Source: Hyaloperonospora brassicae
Taxonomy: Eukaryota; Oomycota; Peronosporomycetes; Peronosporales; Peronosporaceae
NCBI GenBank assembly: GCA_947650285.1
Contig: CANTFL010001477.1
Location: 67,001 to 131,000 of the forward strand
Length of the DNA stretch: 64,000 nt
Direction: 5' to 3'
This document shows positions 13,655 through 23,498 of the stretch, piece by piece. The translations under genes were made by a program, and so were the position numbers. The notes beneath the pieces are model-generated. The model saw only the letters and a list, made by a program, of their open reading frames with translations, was not told the origin of the DNA and did not search any database. How positions within the stretch are numbered: position 1 is the first letter of the stretch; every line of letters begins with the position of its first letter.

Positions 13655-15916
13655 ATGAGCACCGCCACCGCCGACGCCGACCCCGCGCGCGCGCAGACGC
13701 GTCTCACGAAAGCGAGCGGCCCCAAGATCTCTGGCGCCGCGAGCGCGCTCAAGATCGGCGGCCCGTTCACCGTCACGCCGTCGCCGCCCTTCGTCGCCGC
13801 GCGCGTGGCCGTCTACGACCGCATTATGGCCGCGCAGAGGCAGCAGCTCGCGGCGCTGGCCGCCCTCGAGACGCCCATCTGCGTCACACTGCCCGACGGC
13901 GCGTCGGTCGACGGCGTCGCGTGGCAGACGACGCCGCTGGACGTGGCGCGCGCGCTCTCGCAGGGCCTCGCGGACCAAGTGGTCGTGGCCCGCGTCACGT
14001 ACCGGGGGACGCCCGACGACCCGTTCCGCGTCGAGGCGGCGGCCGATGTGGACGGCAACGAAGCGAGCGATCGAGCGGCCGCTGGGTCCTGTTGCAGTGC
14101 CGTGCCGGACGAGGCGGCGCGGGAGCTGTGGGACGTGTGCCGCCCGCTCGTGGGCGACTGCCGCCTGGAGCTGCTCAAGTTTGACGACCCCGAGGGGCGG
14201 ACAGTGTTTTGGCACTCGAGCGCCCACGTGCTGGGCGAGAGTTTGGAGACGCTCAAGGGCGCGCACTTGACGATCGGGCCGCCGGTCGAGGGCGGCTTCT
14301 ACTACGACGCGTACATGGGCGCGCACACGGTGCTCGAGAGCGACCTGAGCGTGCTGGAGAAGGCCTGTCAGAAGGTCGTCAAGGACAAGCAGCCGTTTGA
14401 GCGCATTGTGCTCACGAAAGACGAAGCGCTCGAGATGTTTGCCGACAATGTGTTCAAGACGCAGATCATTGCCACGAAGATCCCGGACGGCGGCAAAACC
14501 ACGGCCTACCGCTGCGGCCCGCTCATTGACCTCTGTCGCGGACCGCACGTGCCCCACACGGGCAAGATCAAGGCCCTCGCGGTCACGCGCTCGTCGAGCG
14601 CGTACTGGCTCGGCAAGACGTCGAACGACGCGTTGCAGCGCGTGTACGGCATCTCGTTCCCTGACAAGAGCAAGATGAAAGAGTGGAAGTACCTCCAGGC
14701 CGAGGCCGCCAAGCGGGACCACCGTCGTCTCGGTGTGAGCGAAGAGCTCTTCTTTTTCCACTCACTGAGTCCTGGCAGCGGGTTCTGGCTGCCGCACGGA
14801 TCGGCCATCTACTTTAAACTGCTCAAGTTCATTCGCGAACAGTACCGCGAGCGCGGGTACACGGAAGTCATTACGCCCAACATTTTCAACATGGAGTTGT
14901 GGAACATCTCGGGCCACGCTCAGCACTACAAGGACAATATGTTTGTGTTTGACGTAGAGGGACAGGAGTATGCGCTGAAGCCCATGAACTGTCCAGCAGC
15001 GTCGCTCATGTTTGACTTTCGTCAGCGCTCCTACCGTGAGCTGCCTATCCGCTACGCGGACTGCGGCGTGCTGCACCGTAACGAGCTGAGTGGTGCCCTC
15101 ACGGGCCTCACGCGCGTCCGTCGCTTCCAGCAAGACGATGCGCACATTTTCTGCCGCGACGATCAGATCAAGAAGGAAGTGCTGGATTTCCTGACGTTTA
15201 TGAAGTACGTGTACGACGTGTTTGGCATTGAGTTCAAACTGGAGCTGTCGACGCGCCCTGAGAAAGCCATGGGCGAGCTGGAACAGTGGGAGCGTGCCGA
15301 GAAGCAGCTCGCGGAAGCCCTGGACGAGTTTGTTGGCGCCGATAAATGGGTTGTCAATCCAGGCGACGGCGCTTTCTACGGTCCCAAGATCGACATCATG
15401 ATTACGGACGCACTGAAGCGCCAACACCAGTGCGCCACGGTACAGCTGGACTTCCAGTTGCCCATCCGGTTCAACCTGAAGTACCGCACGGACGATGCAG
15501 AGAATTTCAAGCGTCCGGTGATCATTCACCGTGCCATCTACGGTTCGCTCGAGCGCTTTGTTGCTGTCTTAGTGGAGCACTATGCCGGCAAGTTTCCGTT
15601 CTGGCTGTCACCGCGTCAGCTTCTCGTCGTCACAGTGGGCGCTGCGTTCATTGACTATGGGTACGAGGTCAAGGACGCACTGTTTCGCGCCGGCTTTGAC
15701 GTGGATATTGACGACAGTGGCAAGACGCTGAACAAGAAGATCCGTGAGGGCCAGATGAACCACTACAACTTTATTCTTGTGGTGGGTGCACAAGAGCAAG
15801 AGACGCGGTCTGTCAATATCCGTACGCGCGACAACAAGGTGACGGGCACGAAGACGCTGGAGGAGGCCATTGCCATGTTCAAGGATCTGGAGGCGACCAA
15901 GGTAGCCGCCGAGTAA
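13655..15916 (+). CDS. threonyl-tRNA synthetase
   Basis: This class II aminoacyl-tRNA synthetase charges tRNA-Thr and edits mischarged Ser. It is a single exon of 753 aa starting MSTATADAD. Order of domains: a low-complexity leader; a TGS domain (about 65-130); the tRNA-SAD editing domain (about 185-350) with the HSSAHVLG motif (HxxxH) and LCRGPHVP cysteine/histidine; the class II core (about 365-640) with motif 1, motif 2 HRNELSGALTG, and motif 3 IIHRAIYGSLERF; and the anticodon-binding domain (about 645-745). The zinc ligands are visible as the Cys of MNCPA, the His of VLHRNE and the His of IIHRAI. All editing and catalytic motifs look intact. The leader is Ala/Arg-rich with several acidic residues, so it is not a convincing mitochondrial presequence. 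I take this as the cytosolic enzyme, possibly dual-targeted. Confidence 0.96.
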   Translation: MSTATADADPARAQTRLTKASGPKISGAASALKIGGPFTVTPSPPFVAARVAVYDRIMAAQRQQLAALAALETPICVTLPDGASVDGVAWQTTPLDVARALSQGLADQVVVARVTYRGTPDDPFRVEAAADVDGNEASDRAAAGSCCSAVPDEAARELWDVCRPLVGDCRLELLKFDDPEGRTVFWHSSAHVLGESLETLKGAHLTIGPPVEGGFYYDAYMGAHTVLESDLSVLEKACQKVVKDKQPFERIVLTKDEALEMFADNVFKTQIIATKIPDGGKTTAYRCGPLIDLCRGPHVPHTGKIKALAVTRSSSAYWLGKTSNDALQRVYGISFPDKSKMKEWKYLQAEAAKRDHRRLGVSEELFFFHSLSPGSGFWLPHGSAIYFKLLKFIREQYRERGYTEVITPNIFNMELWNISGHAQHYKDNMFVFDVEGQEYALKPMNCPAASLMFDFRQRSYRELPIRYADCGVLHRNELSGALTGLTRVRRFQQDDAHIFCRDDQIKKEVLDFLTFMKYVYDVFGIEFKLELSTRPEKAMGELEQWERAEKQLAEALDEFVGADKWVVNPGDGAFYGPKIDIMITDALKRQHQCATVQLDFQLPIRFNLKYRTDDAENFKRPVIIHRAIYGSLERFVAVLVEHYAGKFPFWLSPRQLLVVTVGAAFIDYGYEVKDALFRAGFDVDIDDSGKTLNKKIREGQMNHYNFILVVGAQEQETRSVNIRTRDNKVTGTKTLEEAIAMFKDLEATKVAAE

Positions 15917-16525
15917 CGTCTGCACGTCTTGCCCAGGACGAGCGGTCGTACGCACGGACTTTGGTGGTGGCAGTAGTGCTCTTACAGTTCAATGCACAGT
16001 GGTTACCATTTGCGGTGGCGCTTTCTCAGCTCAAGTGTTTGCACTCATTTGCGGTCCAACTGATGTCGAGTTGTGAGTTGTGTACCGCAGACACTTCAAG
16101 TCTTGTCTGGTTGATGGGATCGTAGTCTTTGCTCCTACCGTCCGCCACGCCGACGTAGACGCACTCGTACGTTTGACGCCCGAAGCCCCCGAAAGGCGAT
16201 CGGGTGTTGTGTCGAGGTGCCTTCGCATTGCAGTGCAGGATCAAGACACGAAGAAGCTGCTGCAACATCAGAGCTGTGCTGCTCGCTCAAGACGGACCGC
16301 AGTAGGCTGTGGTCGACTCCGCGTAAGTTGTGTTTGGCTCCAGCAGCTATAGCTTCGTGACTCAAGACGTGTTTCGAGACTGTCGTTCAGGTCGCGTAGC
16401 AGCAAAGGCAGTCGCGCAGTGCGAAGAAGAGATCTTCGAGCAGTGCAACTTCTGGCCCAAGTGCAGGCACGTGCTTTACACTCTGCGATCCGTTCCGTCC
16501 AGCCACCCGTTGTTCACGTGTCCAC
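15917..16525. other. intergenic between ThrRS and LpxK genes
   Basis: Both neighbours are on the plus strand. Only short open frames are present and none is recognisable. It probably holds the ThrRS 3' UTR and the LpxK promoter. Confidence 0.55.
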
Positions 16526-17809
16526 ATGGCTCAGCTGTGGCGCCGTTGGCATCGGCAGTGGCACAGCTCAGTCGTCGCAGCGCTGCGGTCAACGCACTTG
16601 CCAGTCGACGTCCTTCTGGACCGACAGCAGCCCCTTCTCAGCCGCATCTACCGCTGGATCGTCACCTGCAAGCGCCAACGCGAGTCGAGTTGCAAAGAGC
16701 GCGTAGCTCCGTCGCACGTCCCGGTGCTGAGTGTAGGGAACGTCACGTTCGGAGCGACGGGGAAGACGCCGTTCGTGCAGTTTCTACTGCACTACCTCTT
16801 GAAGCAACAGGAGACCAAAGGCCGCGTGCCGTTGGTACTGAGTCGCGGCTACGGGGACGACGAGTGGCGGATGCTCCATCAGCAATTTCCTACTTGTCAC
16901 GTGGCGTTGGGCGGTGATCGCGTGGCGGCTGGAGCTGCCAAAGTCAAAGAACTGGGCGAAGACACTGCATTGTTGAGCTGTGTGGTGCTGGACGACGGGT
17001 TGCAGCAGTGGCGAGTGGCAAAGGACCTGGAGATTGTTATGGTCGATGCGCTGTGTCCGTTGGGCAACGGTCTGCTACTGCCGTGCGGAAGTTTGCGGGA
17101 GCTGCCGCGCGACGCTTTTGCTCGAGCTGATGTGGTCGTACTGCACCATGCGACGTTCGTGGAGAAGGAACGTGTGCACGAACTCATGGGAAGTGTGCGA
17201 CGCCTGATGGACCCGAGACGACGGCCGATTGTTGCTACGTCACACATGAAAGTCACGAAACTGGTTCGCGTCAACGAGGTCCTGTCAAGCCCAACGAGTG
17301 GTGGTGACAGCTTTGAGCATGTTGGTGTGAAGAGAGACGGCCGCGTGTGCGTGGATGGTCGCTTTGGGTTGATCGTTTGCGGTGTCGGGAACCCAGAGTC
17401 GGTCAAGAGAGTAGTGGAACAATGGGCTCGCTGGGCTCACGTGGAGCTGCGAGCGTTCCCTGATCATCACGCGTTCTCCCAAGGCGACGTGCACGACCTC
17501 TTGGAACGCGTGCGTGAGATCCAGCGCTTTGAGAGCTTAGTCGTGGTGACTACGGAGAAAGACTTTGCTCGGTCACCAGTGGCCATGCAACTTCTGGCAG
17601 CGAAAGTCGATCTGCGAGTGCTTCACTGCGAGCTCGAGCTGCTGTACAACCGCCAACAAGTCGAGCGACGCATTGACTCGTGTTTCAGCAAAGTAGCTGG
17701 CAGTCATGGGACACCGGGCAAGATTGTCGAAGCGTGCCTTCAAACACCATTTGCTGTACGCTGCATGGACCTGGCGCCACCATGTATCTGCCCGGTACGA
17801 CGACTTTGA
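16526..17809 (+). CDS. lpxK: tetraacyldisaccharide 4'-kinase, plant-type LpxK
   Basis: LpxK phosphorylates the 4' position of the tetraacyl disaccharide in the lipid A pathway. It is a single exon of 427 aa from an ATG at 16526. Visible motifs: the P-loop region SVGNVTFGATGKTPF, SRGYGDDEWRML, VLDDGLQQWRVAKDLEIV with the DDG pair, LGNGLLLPCG.LRE, and FPDHHAFSQGD with the His expected near the active site. The segment between SRGYG and the Asp-Glu pair is short, as I recall for plant LpxK (GGDE..ML), rather than the longer bacterial form. The first 50 residues have many Arg/His and few acids, with no clear transmembrane helix, which suggests mitochondrial targeting as for plant lipid A enzymes (inference). 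Substrate and product in oomycetes are unknown. Confidence 0.88.
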   Translation: MAQLWRRWHRQWHSSVVAALRSTHLPVDVLLDRQQPLLSRIYRWIVTCKRQRESSCKERVAPSHVPVLSVGNVTFGATGKTPFVQFLLHYLLKQQETKGRVPLVLSRGYGDDEWRMLHQQFPTCHVALGGDRVAAGAAKVKELGEDTALLSCVVLDDGLQQWRVAKDLEIVMVDALCPLGNGLLLPCGSLRELPRDAFARADVVVLHHATFVEKERVHELMGSVRRLMDPRRRPIVATSHMKVTKLVRVNEVLSSPTSGGDSFEHVGVKRDGRVCVDGRFGLIVCGVGNPESVKRVVEQWARWAHVELRAFPDHHAFSQGDVHDLLERVREIQRFESLVVVTTEKDFARSPVAMQLLAAKVDLRVLHCELELLYNRQQVERRIDSCFSKVAGSHGTPGKIVEACLQTPFAVRCMDLAPPCICPVRRL

Positions 17810-19487
17810 CGACGATGTCGATCGCTGAGCTGTTGATGGCGGCATTGTATCGCCTTCACTTGCAATGTCTTGCATGCGTCGCTGCTGGAAACTGCACGTA
17901 CGACATTGCTGGCCAAGATGGATTCATCTCTGGACTGGATGTACCTCGTTCGATGCCTGGAAACATTGACAAACCTTCCACTGCAGCATACGATCGTTGA
18001 ATGAAGCCTCGCTAGCTTTCGAGAAGAATGTTTAACGATGTACCTGAGAACATCTTTGTCGACGATCACCTCTAGTCACTCGGAAGCCGAACGACCTAAG
18101 GATGGACAGGTGAGTTCCTTCTACGGATGCCACATCTCGGCCCATGTTCTCTGGTATCGAAAACGCGTTTGTTGCGCCGACAGTTCCGAAGATGTATCTC
18201 CTTGTTTTTGGGACACACATCTCGCCACTTGAGCGCGTTAGAATCCTCTGTTGCTGGTGTTGTTGTCGCCACGGACACTACGTCCAGCGCATGTTTGCGT
18301 ACTCCCTTCTCTTGCTGCGAAGTTCCCGTTCCCGTGCCCAACTTGGCGTATGGCTGTCTCGATTCGATCACCACTAGCGGTTCAACAAACCCTGATCCAT
18401 CATGACTGTCTCTCACGCTCGCGTCGCACGACAGTAAATCGTTCTGCAGGTTTGGCGCTGTGGCAGTTGCATTCCCCGCTAAGTCTCCACGCATGACACT
18501 CATCTTCGCTCTTGGGTACTCTGATGATCACCGCATTCGGTCCATCACTATCGACGATAACGCTGCACGGGAACCTCAAATAACACTGGTGAGACGTTGA
18601 TATGCTACTGACTACTGGCAAGAACGATTGGCATCGTACTGAGTGCTGTGTGATGAACGATCGACGACGTACTCTGATTTTGCTGCAGGCTACACTACAG
18701 CTGGAATACTGATGCGTACGCGGAGCATAACGACTGCCGCGACCAATTGTATCTCCATCGCGTACTTCTGTACACTGCGCCATTAGCGTCACGACCAAGA
18801 CGCGAACAAAGTCTCGCTACAACGACACTGGCAGAATGGAGGAAATGCACGTTACGTAACACAAGCTCGGCCTCGATTTCTCTCTCTCAAGTTTACTGAA
18901 AGCTTCAGCCGTAGTTACGCTTTACACACTGTGTCCAGCTGCGTACATTTGTGTTGCTACGAGACGCGTACTCGACTTCGTTAGGCCCTCGACCGGTGGC
19001 CATTTGTCGCCGTCCTGTACCTGCCAAATGAATACCAACCAACGCGGATGTGGGCAATCTTGGCGAGGCCCATCGTCGTCGTTGCGACATTTGATTCGGT
19101 CTGCGTTCAACGTCTCTCTTGCTAACGCTATATGACAATGAACCGGTGTATCTTCGATCGAGCAGTATCAGAGGAGAGACGAAAGTCGATGGTCAGAATC
19201 CGGTGATGAGCAGCGCAGTGTGTCGAGGCGTAATGCAGTGGATACTGTGTGGCGAAGCTGTCAAAGTGCCACAACACTGCACGTCAGCACGGAACACACT
19301 TGACAGGTCTCGATCGACCTGCTTGTATCGGAAGCAGAACTAGCAATCGCTAGATGATTGTTCATCTTGATCGGTCAGCATCGAAAAACGACTTAGTCAA
19401 TGAGGAAACGCAGCGTGCGCATCACATCTGTATGCTTTGCATTGGCTGGAAATGCACACCTCCTCTATGCTTGTTTCGATTTGATCC
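17810..19487. other. intergenic, 1.7 kb, no convincing gene
   Basis: The region lies between convergent LpxK (+) and CWC22 (-). A minus-strand open frame of 135 codons starting with ATG (18096-18503) has protein-like composition. It overlaps another 132-codon frame (18400-18798) and resembles no family I know. I do not call either. Confidence 0.4.
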
Positions 19488-21548
19488 TCAGCTGGAATCG
19501 GACGAGTTGCTGCTACTGGACGAATCTGAATCCGAGCTAGAGTCCGAATGGGAAGAGCTGCTGCCACTGTCACTGCTGCTGCTGCCATCACTCGAGTCCG
19601 AGTCCGAGCCGCTGCTGACAGCTACAGCGTTCGCCTGCTCCATGATCATCTTTGGTGCATTCTTTAGATACTCGCGCAGGTCAGTTGTAAGACCGCCTAG
19701 TCCAATCGATGTGAAAAAGTTGATGGCAAAGCGAGTGTTTCGCGGGTTGTCCGTCGGAAACAGACCAGCGAATGTCGGCTGCATGATCGTGTCCAAGAAA
19801 CGCTCCTTCAGTGTCTTCATGCCAAGATGCTCTGAGAGCTCCTGGCATAAAATCTTGATGAAGATACGGCTCGATGATGTGGTCTCTTCCTCGTTCAAAT
19901 GGATATACTCGAACACAGTCCAGGGCAAAGCGTCGGTAAACAGCAAGTGAGCGAAAAGCTTTGCCACGTTGCGCAGTTTGTTGGTCTCGAGACGGTGGAT
20001 CAACGAGTACTGTTCCGCAAAGCACTCATCAAACGCGTCCTGGTATTCGCGCTTGATCAGACAGAACCGCTCACTCAGCAGTCCATAGTAACGCAAGTAC
20101 GTTCGCTCCTGACTGCAACACTCGATGAGCATCGAGCATATCTCCTTCTCTTGCCCTGGGCGAATATTGAGCTTCATCAACTTGTGTGCGCACTCTTCAT
20201 GCGTGATGCTCGACATGATGGTCAGGTAGATCGTACGGCGTAGATTCACAAGGTCCTGCTCTGTGTAGTCCCGTATCGACATGTTGTTCTCGGCAGCCAC
20301 TGGCTGCTCGGCCTCGTCTCCATTGTCGTCGTCCTCTTCACCATCACTACCGCTGGAAGAGCCAGCGTCCGAGTCGGACTCACCCAAAATCTCTTTCTTG
20401 ATAGCAGCCCACATTTGCTCGTTCTTCTCATAGTCCGGGTCAAAGCGGAAAACGTCTAGCTTATCCTCGCAGTCAATCGTCTCCTCCAGCGTCGTCTCGT
20501 GCGTGATCTGGTCGCCAGACTCGACGAGATCCAAGGGTTCGTGTATCGCCGGGTAGTCGGCAAAGCCGCCCTTACGGATAGCAAACAGCCCTTCGATCGT
20601 GTACTGCACACGCTTGTCAATCTCACCTTCGTGGAGAATACCTCGAAAGCGCTCAAAGATCGCACGCAGTCCTTCTGGACACAACTCGGCCAAGATCTGG
20701 CCACACTCTTTGGTGAAATTCACCGCCACTTCGACCGAGTCGTCCGTCGGGTTCGCCAGCAACAGCGTCAGCACTTCGAGCGCCAGCAGCTCGTGCACCA
20801 CCTGCTGGTTCACGAGGTGCGCGATGAACCGCACAAGTGCGATCGCCACGACTTTGTCGCCTCTCTTGAACGCCCGACGGAAGCGAAACACCACGCGCTT
20901 GACCAGCAGCTCGCCGTTTTCCGGCATCTTCGTGTTCAGCACGGCCACGAGCGCTGCGTAAATGTGCGTAAAGCCTGGCGACGCCAGCTGGGCCTTCATG
21001 ATCGCTCGGGTCAAGAGACCTCGCGCGCGGACGAGGTTCTCGTGGAAAAACTCGGGCAAAATGTTGCTCAGGTTGGCCACGTTCACCTTGTTAATGAGGC
21101 CATTGAGGCTCTTGCGAAGCGCGTCCCACGTCCGTCGCTGCGTCAGCAGTTCCTGCGCTGCACTTGAGTCCTTGTCTTGGGCTTGGGCTTGGGCGCGTTC
21201 TTGCTCGAGCTTGAGCTGCTGCGCCAACTTGAACGGAGGGACGTAGACGCCTCCCGTGCGTCCATTGTCGAGCGTGCGTTTACGAGCAGCTACGGGAGCG
21301 TCGGAAGTGGGTACAGCGGGAGGTTGCGCGAGTGTAACGGGTGCACGAGTGTCGGTCGTACGAGGAGGAGGTGGGGCCTTTGGGCTAACGCGACGGCTGC
21401 GAGCCTTTTTACGCGGCGGCGACGCAGAGACAGAGGAAGAGGAGGAGGAGGACGAGGACGAGGAGGAAGAAGACGAGGACGAGGACGAGCGGCGGGAACG
21501 TCGTCGACGGCTGCGTGGACGGCGCGAGCGCGAGCGGCTGCGGGCCAT
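19488..21548 (-). CDS. CWC22: pre-mRNA-splicing factor CWC22
   Basis: CWC22 is a spliceosome component that binds eIF4A3 and links splicing to exon-junction-complex deposition. It is a single exon of 686 aa from an ATG at 21548. Residues 1-65 are an Arg/Ser-rich RS-type tail with a serine run of about 19. GGVYVPPFK (about 100) leads into the MIF4G domain (about 120-330; for example LINKVNVANLSNILPEFF and GLLTRAIMKAQ). An acidic linker follows (about 390-420), then the MA3 domain (about 435-545; LRRTIYLTIMSSITHEECAHKL). The last 55 residues are a Ser/Asp repeat tail. Domain order and length match the family. The neighbouring COMM-domain gene is divergent, 1.1 kb away. Confidence 0.95.
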   Translation of the reverse strand: MARSRSRSRRPRSRRRRSRRSSSSSSSSSSSSSSSSSSSVSASPPRKKARSRRVSPKAPPPPRTTDTRAPVTLAQPPAVPTSDAPVAARKRTLDNGRTGGVYVPPFKLAQQLKLEQERAQAQAQDKDSSAAQELLTQRRTWDALRKSLNGLINKVNVANLSNILPEFFHENLVRARGLLTRAIMKAQLASPGFTHIYAALVAVLNTKMPENGELLVKRVVFRFRRAFKRGDKVVAIALVRFIAHLVNQQVVHELLALEVLTLLLANPTDDSVEVAVNFTKECGQILAELCPEGLRAIFERFRGILHEGEIDKRVQYTIEGLFAIRKGGFADYPAIHEPLDLVESGDQITHETTLEETIDCEDKLDVFRFDPDYEKNEQMWAAIKKEILGESDSDAGSSSGSDGEEDDDNGDEAEQPVAAENNMSIRDYTEQDLVNLRRTIYLTIMSSITHEECAHKLMKLNIRPGQEKEICSMLIECCSQERTYLRYYGLLSERFCLIKREYQDAFDECFAEQYSLIHRLETNKLRNVAKLFAHLLFTDALPWTVFEYIHLNEEETTSSSRIFIKILCQELSEHLGMKTLKERFLDTIMQPTFAGLFPTDNPRNTRFAINFFTSIGLGGLTTDLREYLKNAPKMIMEQANAVAVSSGSDSDSSDGSSSSDSGSSSSHSDSSSDSDSSSSSNSSDSS

Positions 21549-22669
21549 GCCGTTGGTCGATTGCGATTTGTGTGTTTGTGTGATTGTGCTTTTGCGATTT
21601 GTGACAAGCGGTGTGGGTCGGGTGGGGAAGCGGAGTTTGCGTGTGTATGCCGATTGACAGGTTTGTGGGCGGGGATTGCAAAGTACGGAGGATCGGAGGC
21701 GGGAGGCTGGTCTCTGGGCGAACTTAAGGACAAGAGGCTAGTTTAGACGTGCTACAAAGTACGGATCGAGCGACACTTGAGAGAGTGGATCGACGTTTAC
21801 GAAACACGACTCGGTAAGATGTCTCGTGATGGCTAATGGCAAGAAGACGTCTTGTTCGCCCTGGCGGACGCCAACATCTGCTTTGGATCGCAAAACGTAC
21901 GCGAAACTGGTTTTGCCAAATCCTGGATACAGATTGAACCTTATTTCTCTGCACGTAGTTAGCGTAGTGTCATTGACATCACGCTACGCGGCACTGGATC
22001 GCGAATGCGCCATCTGTCTGTGGAAATAGGATGTAACACCTGTGGTGCATATCGTTCTCTCTTCTCGTGACTGCGGACTGACTGATTGATCGTCGATAGC
22101 ATCATGCGCTACCGTTCCGTCACCCGCGTGAGGTCTCTCCGAAGGTGTGATTGTGGTGTTGCAGTCGAAGTGGTATACTTGAGTAGCACTGTCCAGAATT
22201 CGTGATGCAGCGTTTGTCTGACAGGAATTGTGGACTGCATCGAGGGTGCGCTTCGCATGAGTGAAATGCCGTCAAGAAAGATTGACCGATCGCGGAAGGT
22301 TACCATGAGGCAAAGCATGTGTAGACACGATCCATCTGGCAACGTGCGTCCGCTTGCAGTCCACAATCTGCCGTCTTAATATTGTCCACTTTTCGATCAA
22401 TCGTTGCGTTTGTGCCGAGTGCCTATTTTCTCCTCCTAAACCTTCCCCATTTGTTCGACAAGTGACCATTTTTCATTCGATCTATGACGTCTGTACTTAT
22501 CGTGGGTGCGTGAACTGATCCACCTTATCCTGTTTCGTATCCGATCCGATCCGCACCCCACACAGCTAACACGGACTTTGTCCGTTTCCAGCGACGCAAC
22601 ACGCGCCTTATGTCGGCTCTGGTCGGGCACGCTAGCACCGTCGCCCAGCGCGGTCATTAAGTGCGCACC
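21549..22669. other. divergent intergenic region, CWC22 / COMM-domain gene
   Basis: This 1.1 kb separates the start codons of two divergently transcribed genes and should hold both promoters. I see no gene in it and no clear oomycete initiator (GCTCATTYY type). Confidence 0.5.
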
Positions 22670-23365
22670 ATGACCGCTTTCCTCGCTGCTGCGCGCGAGT
22701 GGCACGCGCTCCTCCTGCGCGACCGCCACGAGCCCTTTGTCGCCCGCCACTTGGCCACGGCCATGCAACTCGCTGTCGCGCTGCACTGTCGAGACGACGC
22801 CGCAGCGGCGCGCGCGGTGGACACCGTCTCTGCTGCCGAGCGACAGGCGCTCGTAGCGCTCGCGGTAGTGCTTCGTCCACTGATCGAAGTCGCCGTGCGG
22901 GACCGCCTGACGTTCCTCTTTCCTGAAGTAACAGCAGCAGCAGCGGTCGGTGAAGTAACACTGCCGCCCTGGGAGCGCACGCGGCAGCAGGCGCTGGTCC
23001 AGAGTCTGCCCGACGCCTTTCAGCTGCCGTTCCGCCAGCTGCTTCGCGGCCATTGGGACGCGTTGACGCGCGATGCGCAGCGCTCGACGCATTCGTTGCC
23101 GCGCGTCGCGCAGCTGCACCACAAGTGCGTGAAAGCAGAGGCAGAGGCCGACACGTACGTGCTGCTGCGCCTCCAGACGTCGGACGGCGCGACGCGGACG
23201 CTGCGCGTGCGTCTGCAGCAGTTCCACCAGTTGCGTCACAGTGCGGCGACAGCGTTGCAGGGCATGAACGACGTCGAGTCGCATCCGATGATGCGATTGG
23301 TTCAGGTGGAGACAAAGAGCGCTCGGACAGCGACGGGCGGCACGGAAAGCGTCGCGGAGACGTAG
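22670..23365 (+). CDS. COMM domain-containing protein (COMMD5-like)
   Basis: COMMD proteins form the decameric ring of the Commander complex, which works with retromer-like machinery in endosomal recycling. It is a single exon of 231 aa; the first ATG is at 22670 (MTAFLAAAREW). The N-terminal two thirds are helical and Ala/Leu-rich. The C-terminal COMM domain (about 145-215) shows LPRVAQLHHKCVK, then YVLLRLQTSDG and LQQFHQLRHSAATALQGM, matching the strand-strand-helix pattern with the usual Gln-Phe..Leu-Arg helix. COMMD5 is the closest by eye, but the subtype is uncertain. The tail is poorly conserved in appearance. The gene ends 133 bp from the convergent gene at 23499. Confidence 0.75.
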   Translation: MTAFLAAAREWHALLLRDRHEPFVARHLATAMQLAVALHCRDDAAAARAVDTVSAAERQALVALAVVLRPLIEVAVRDRLTFLFPEVTAAAAVGEVTLPPWERTRQQALVQSLPDAFQLPFRQLLRGHWDALTRDAQRSTHSLPRVAQLHHKCVKAEAEADTYVLLRLQTSDGATRTLRVRLQQFHQLRHSAATALQGMNDVESHPMMRLVQVETKSARTATGGTESVAET

Positions 23366-23498
23366 CGCCCGAAAGTGACGGGGCCACGCGTGACGAGGGG
23401 GTCGGGGACGGAGGAGACGACGACGGGGGGAGTCGGTGTTGTTTGATGTGTGTGCGTGCGTGTGCGTATGTGTGTGCTGAAGTAGCAATAGCAGGTAG

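Noticed and set aside
13610..14761. 383-codon minus-strand open frame inside ThrRS
   Set aside because: Arg/Val/His-rich antisense shadow of the GC-rich ThrRS gene.
18096..18798. Overlapping minus-strand open frames of 135 and 132 codons
   Set aside because: The composition is protein-like, but there is no recognisable family and no clear splice joining; left uncalled.
22436..23488. 350-codon minus-strand open frame over the COMM-domain gene
   Set aside because: Its composition is that of an antisense frame, and the plus strand encodes a COMM domain.
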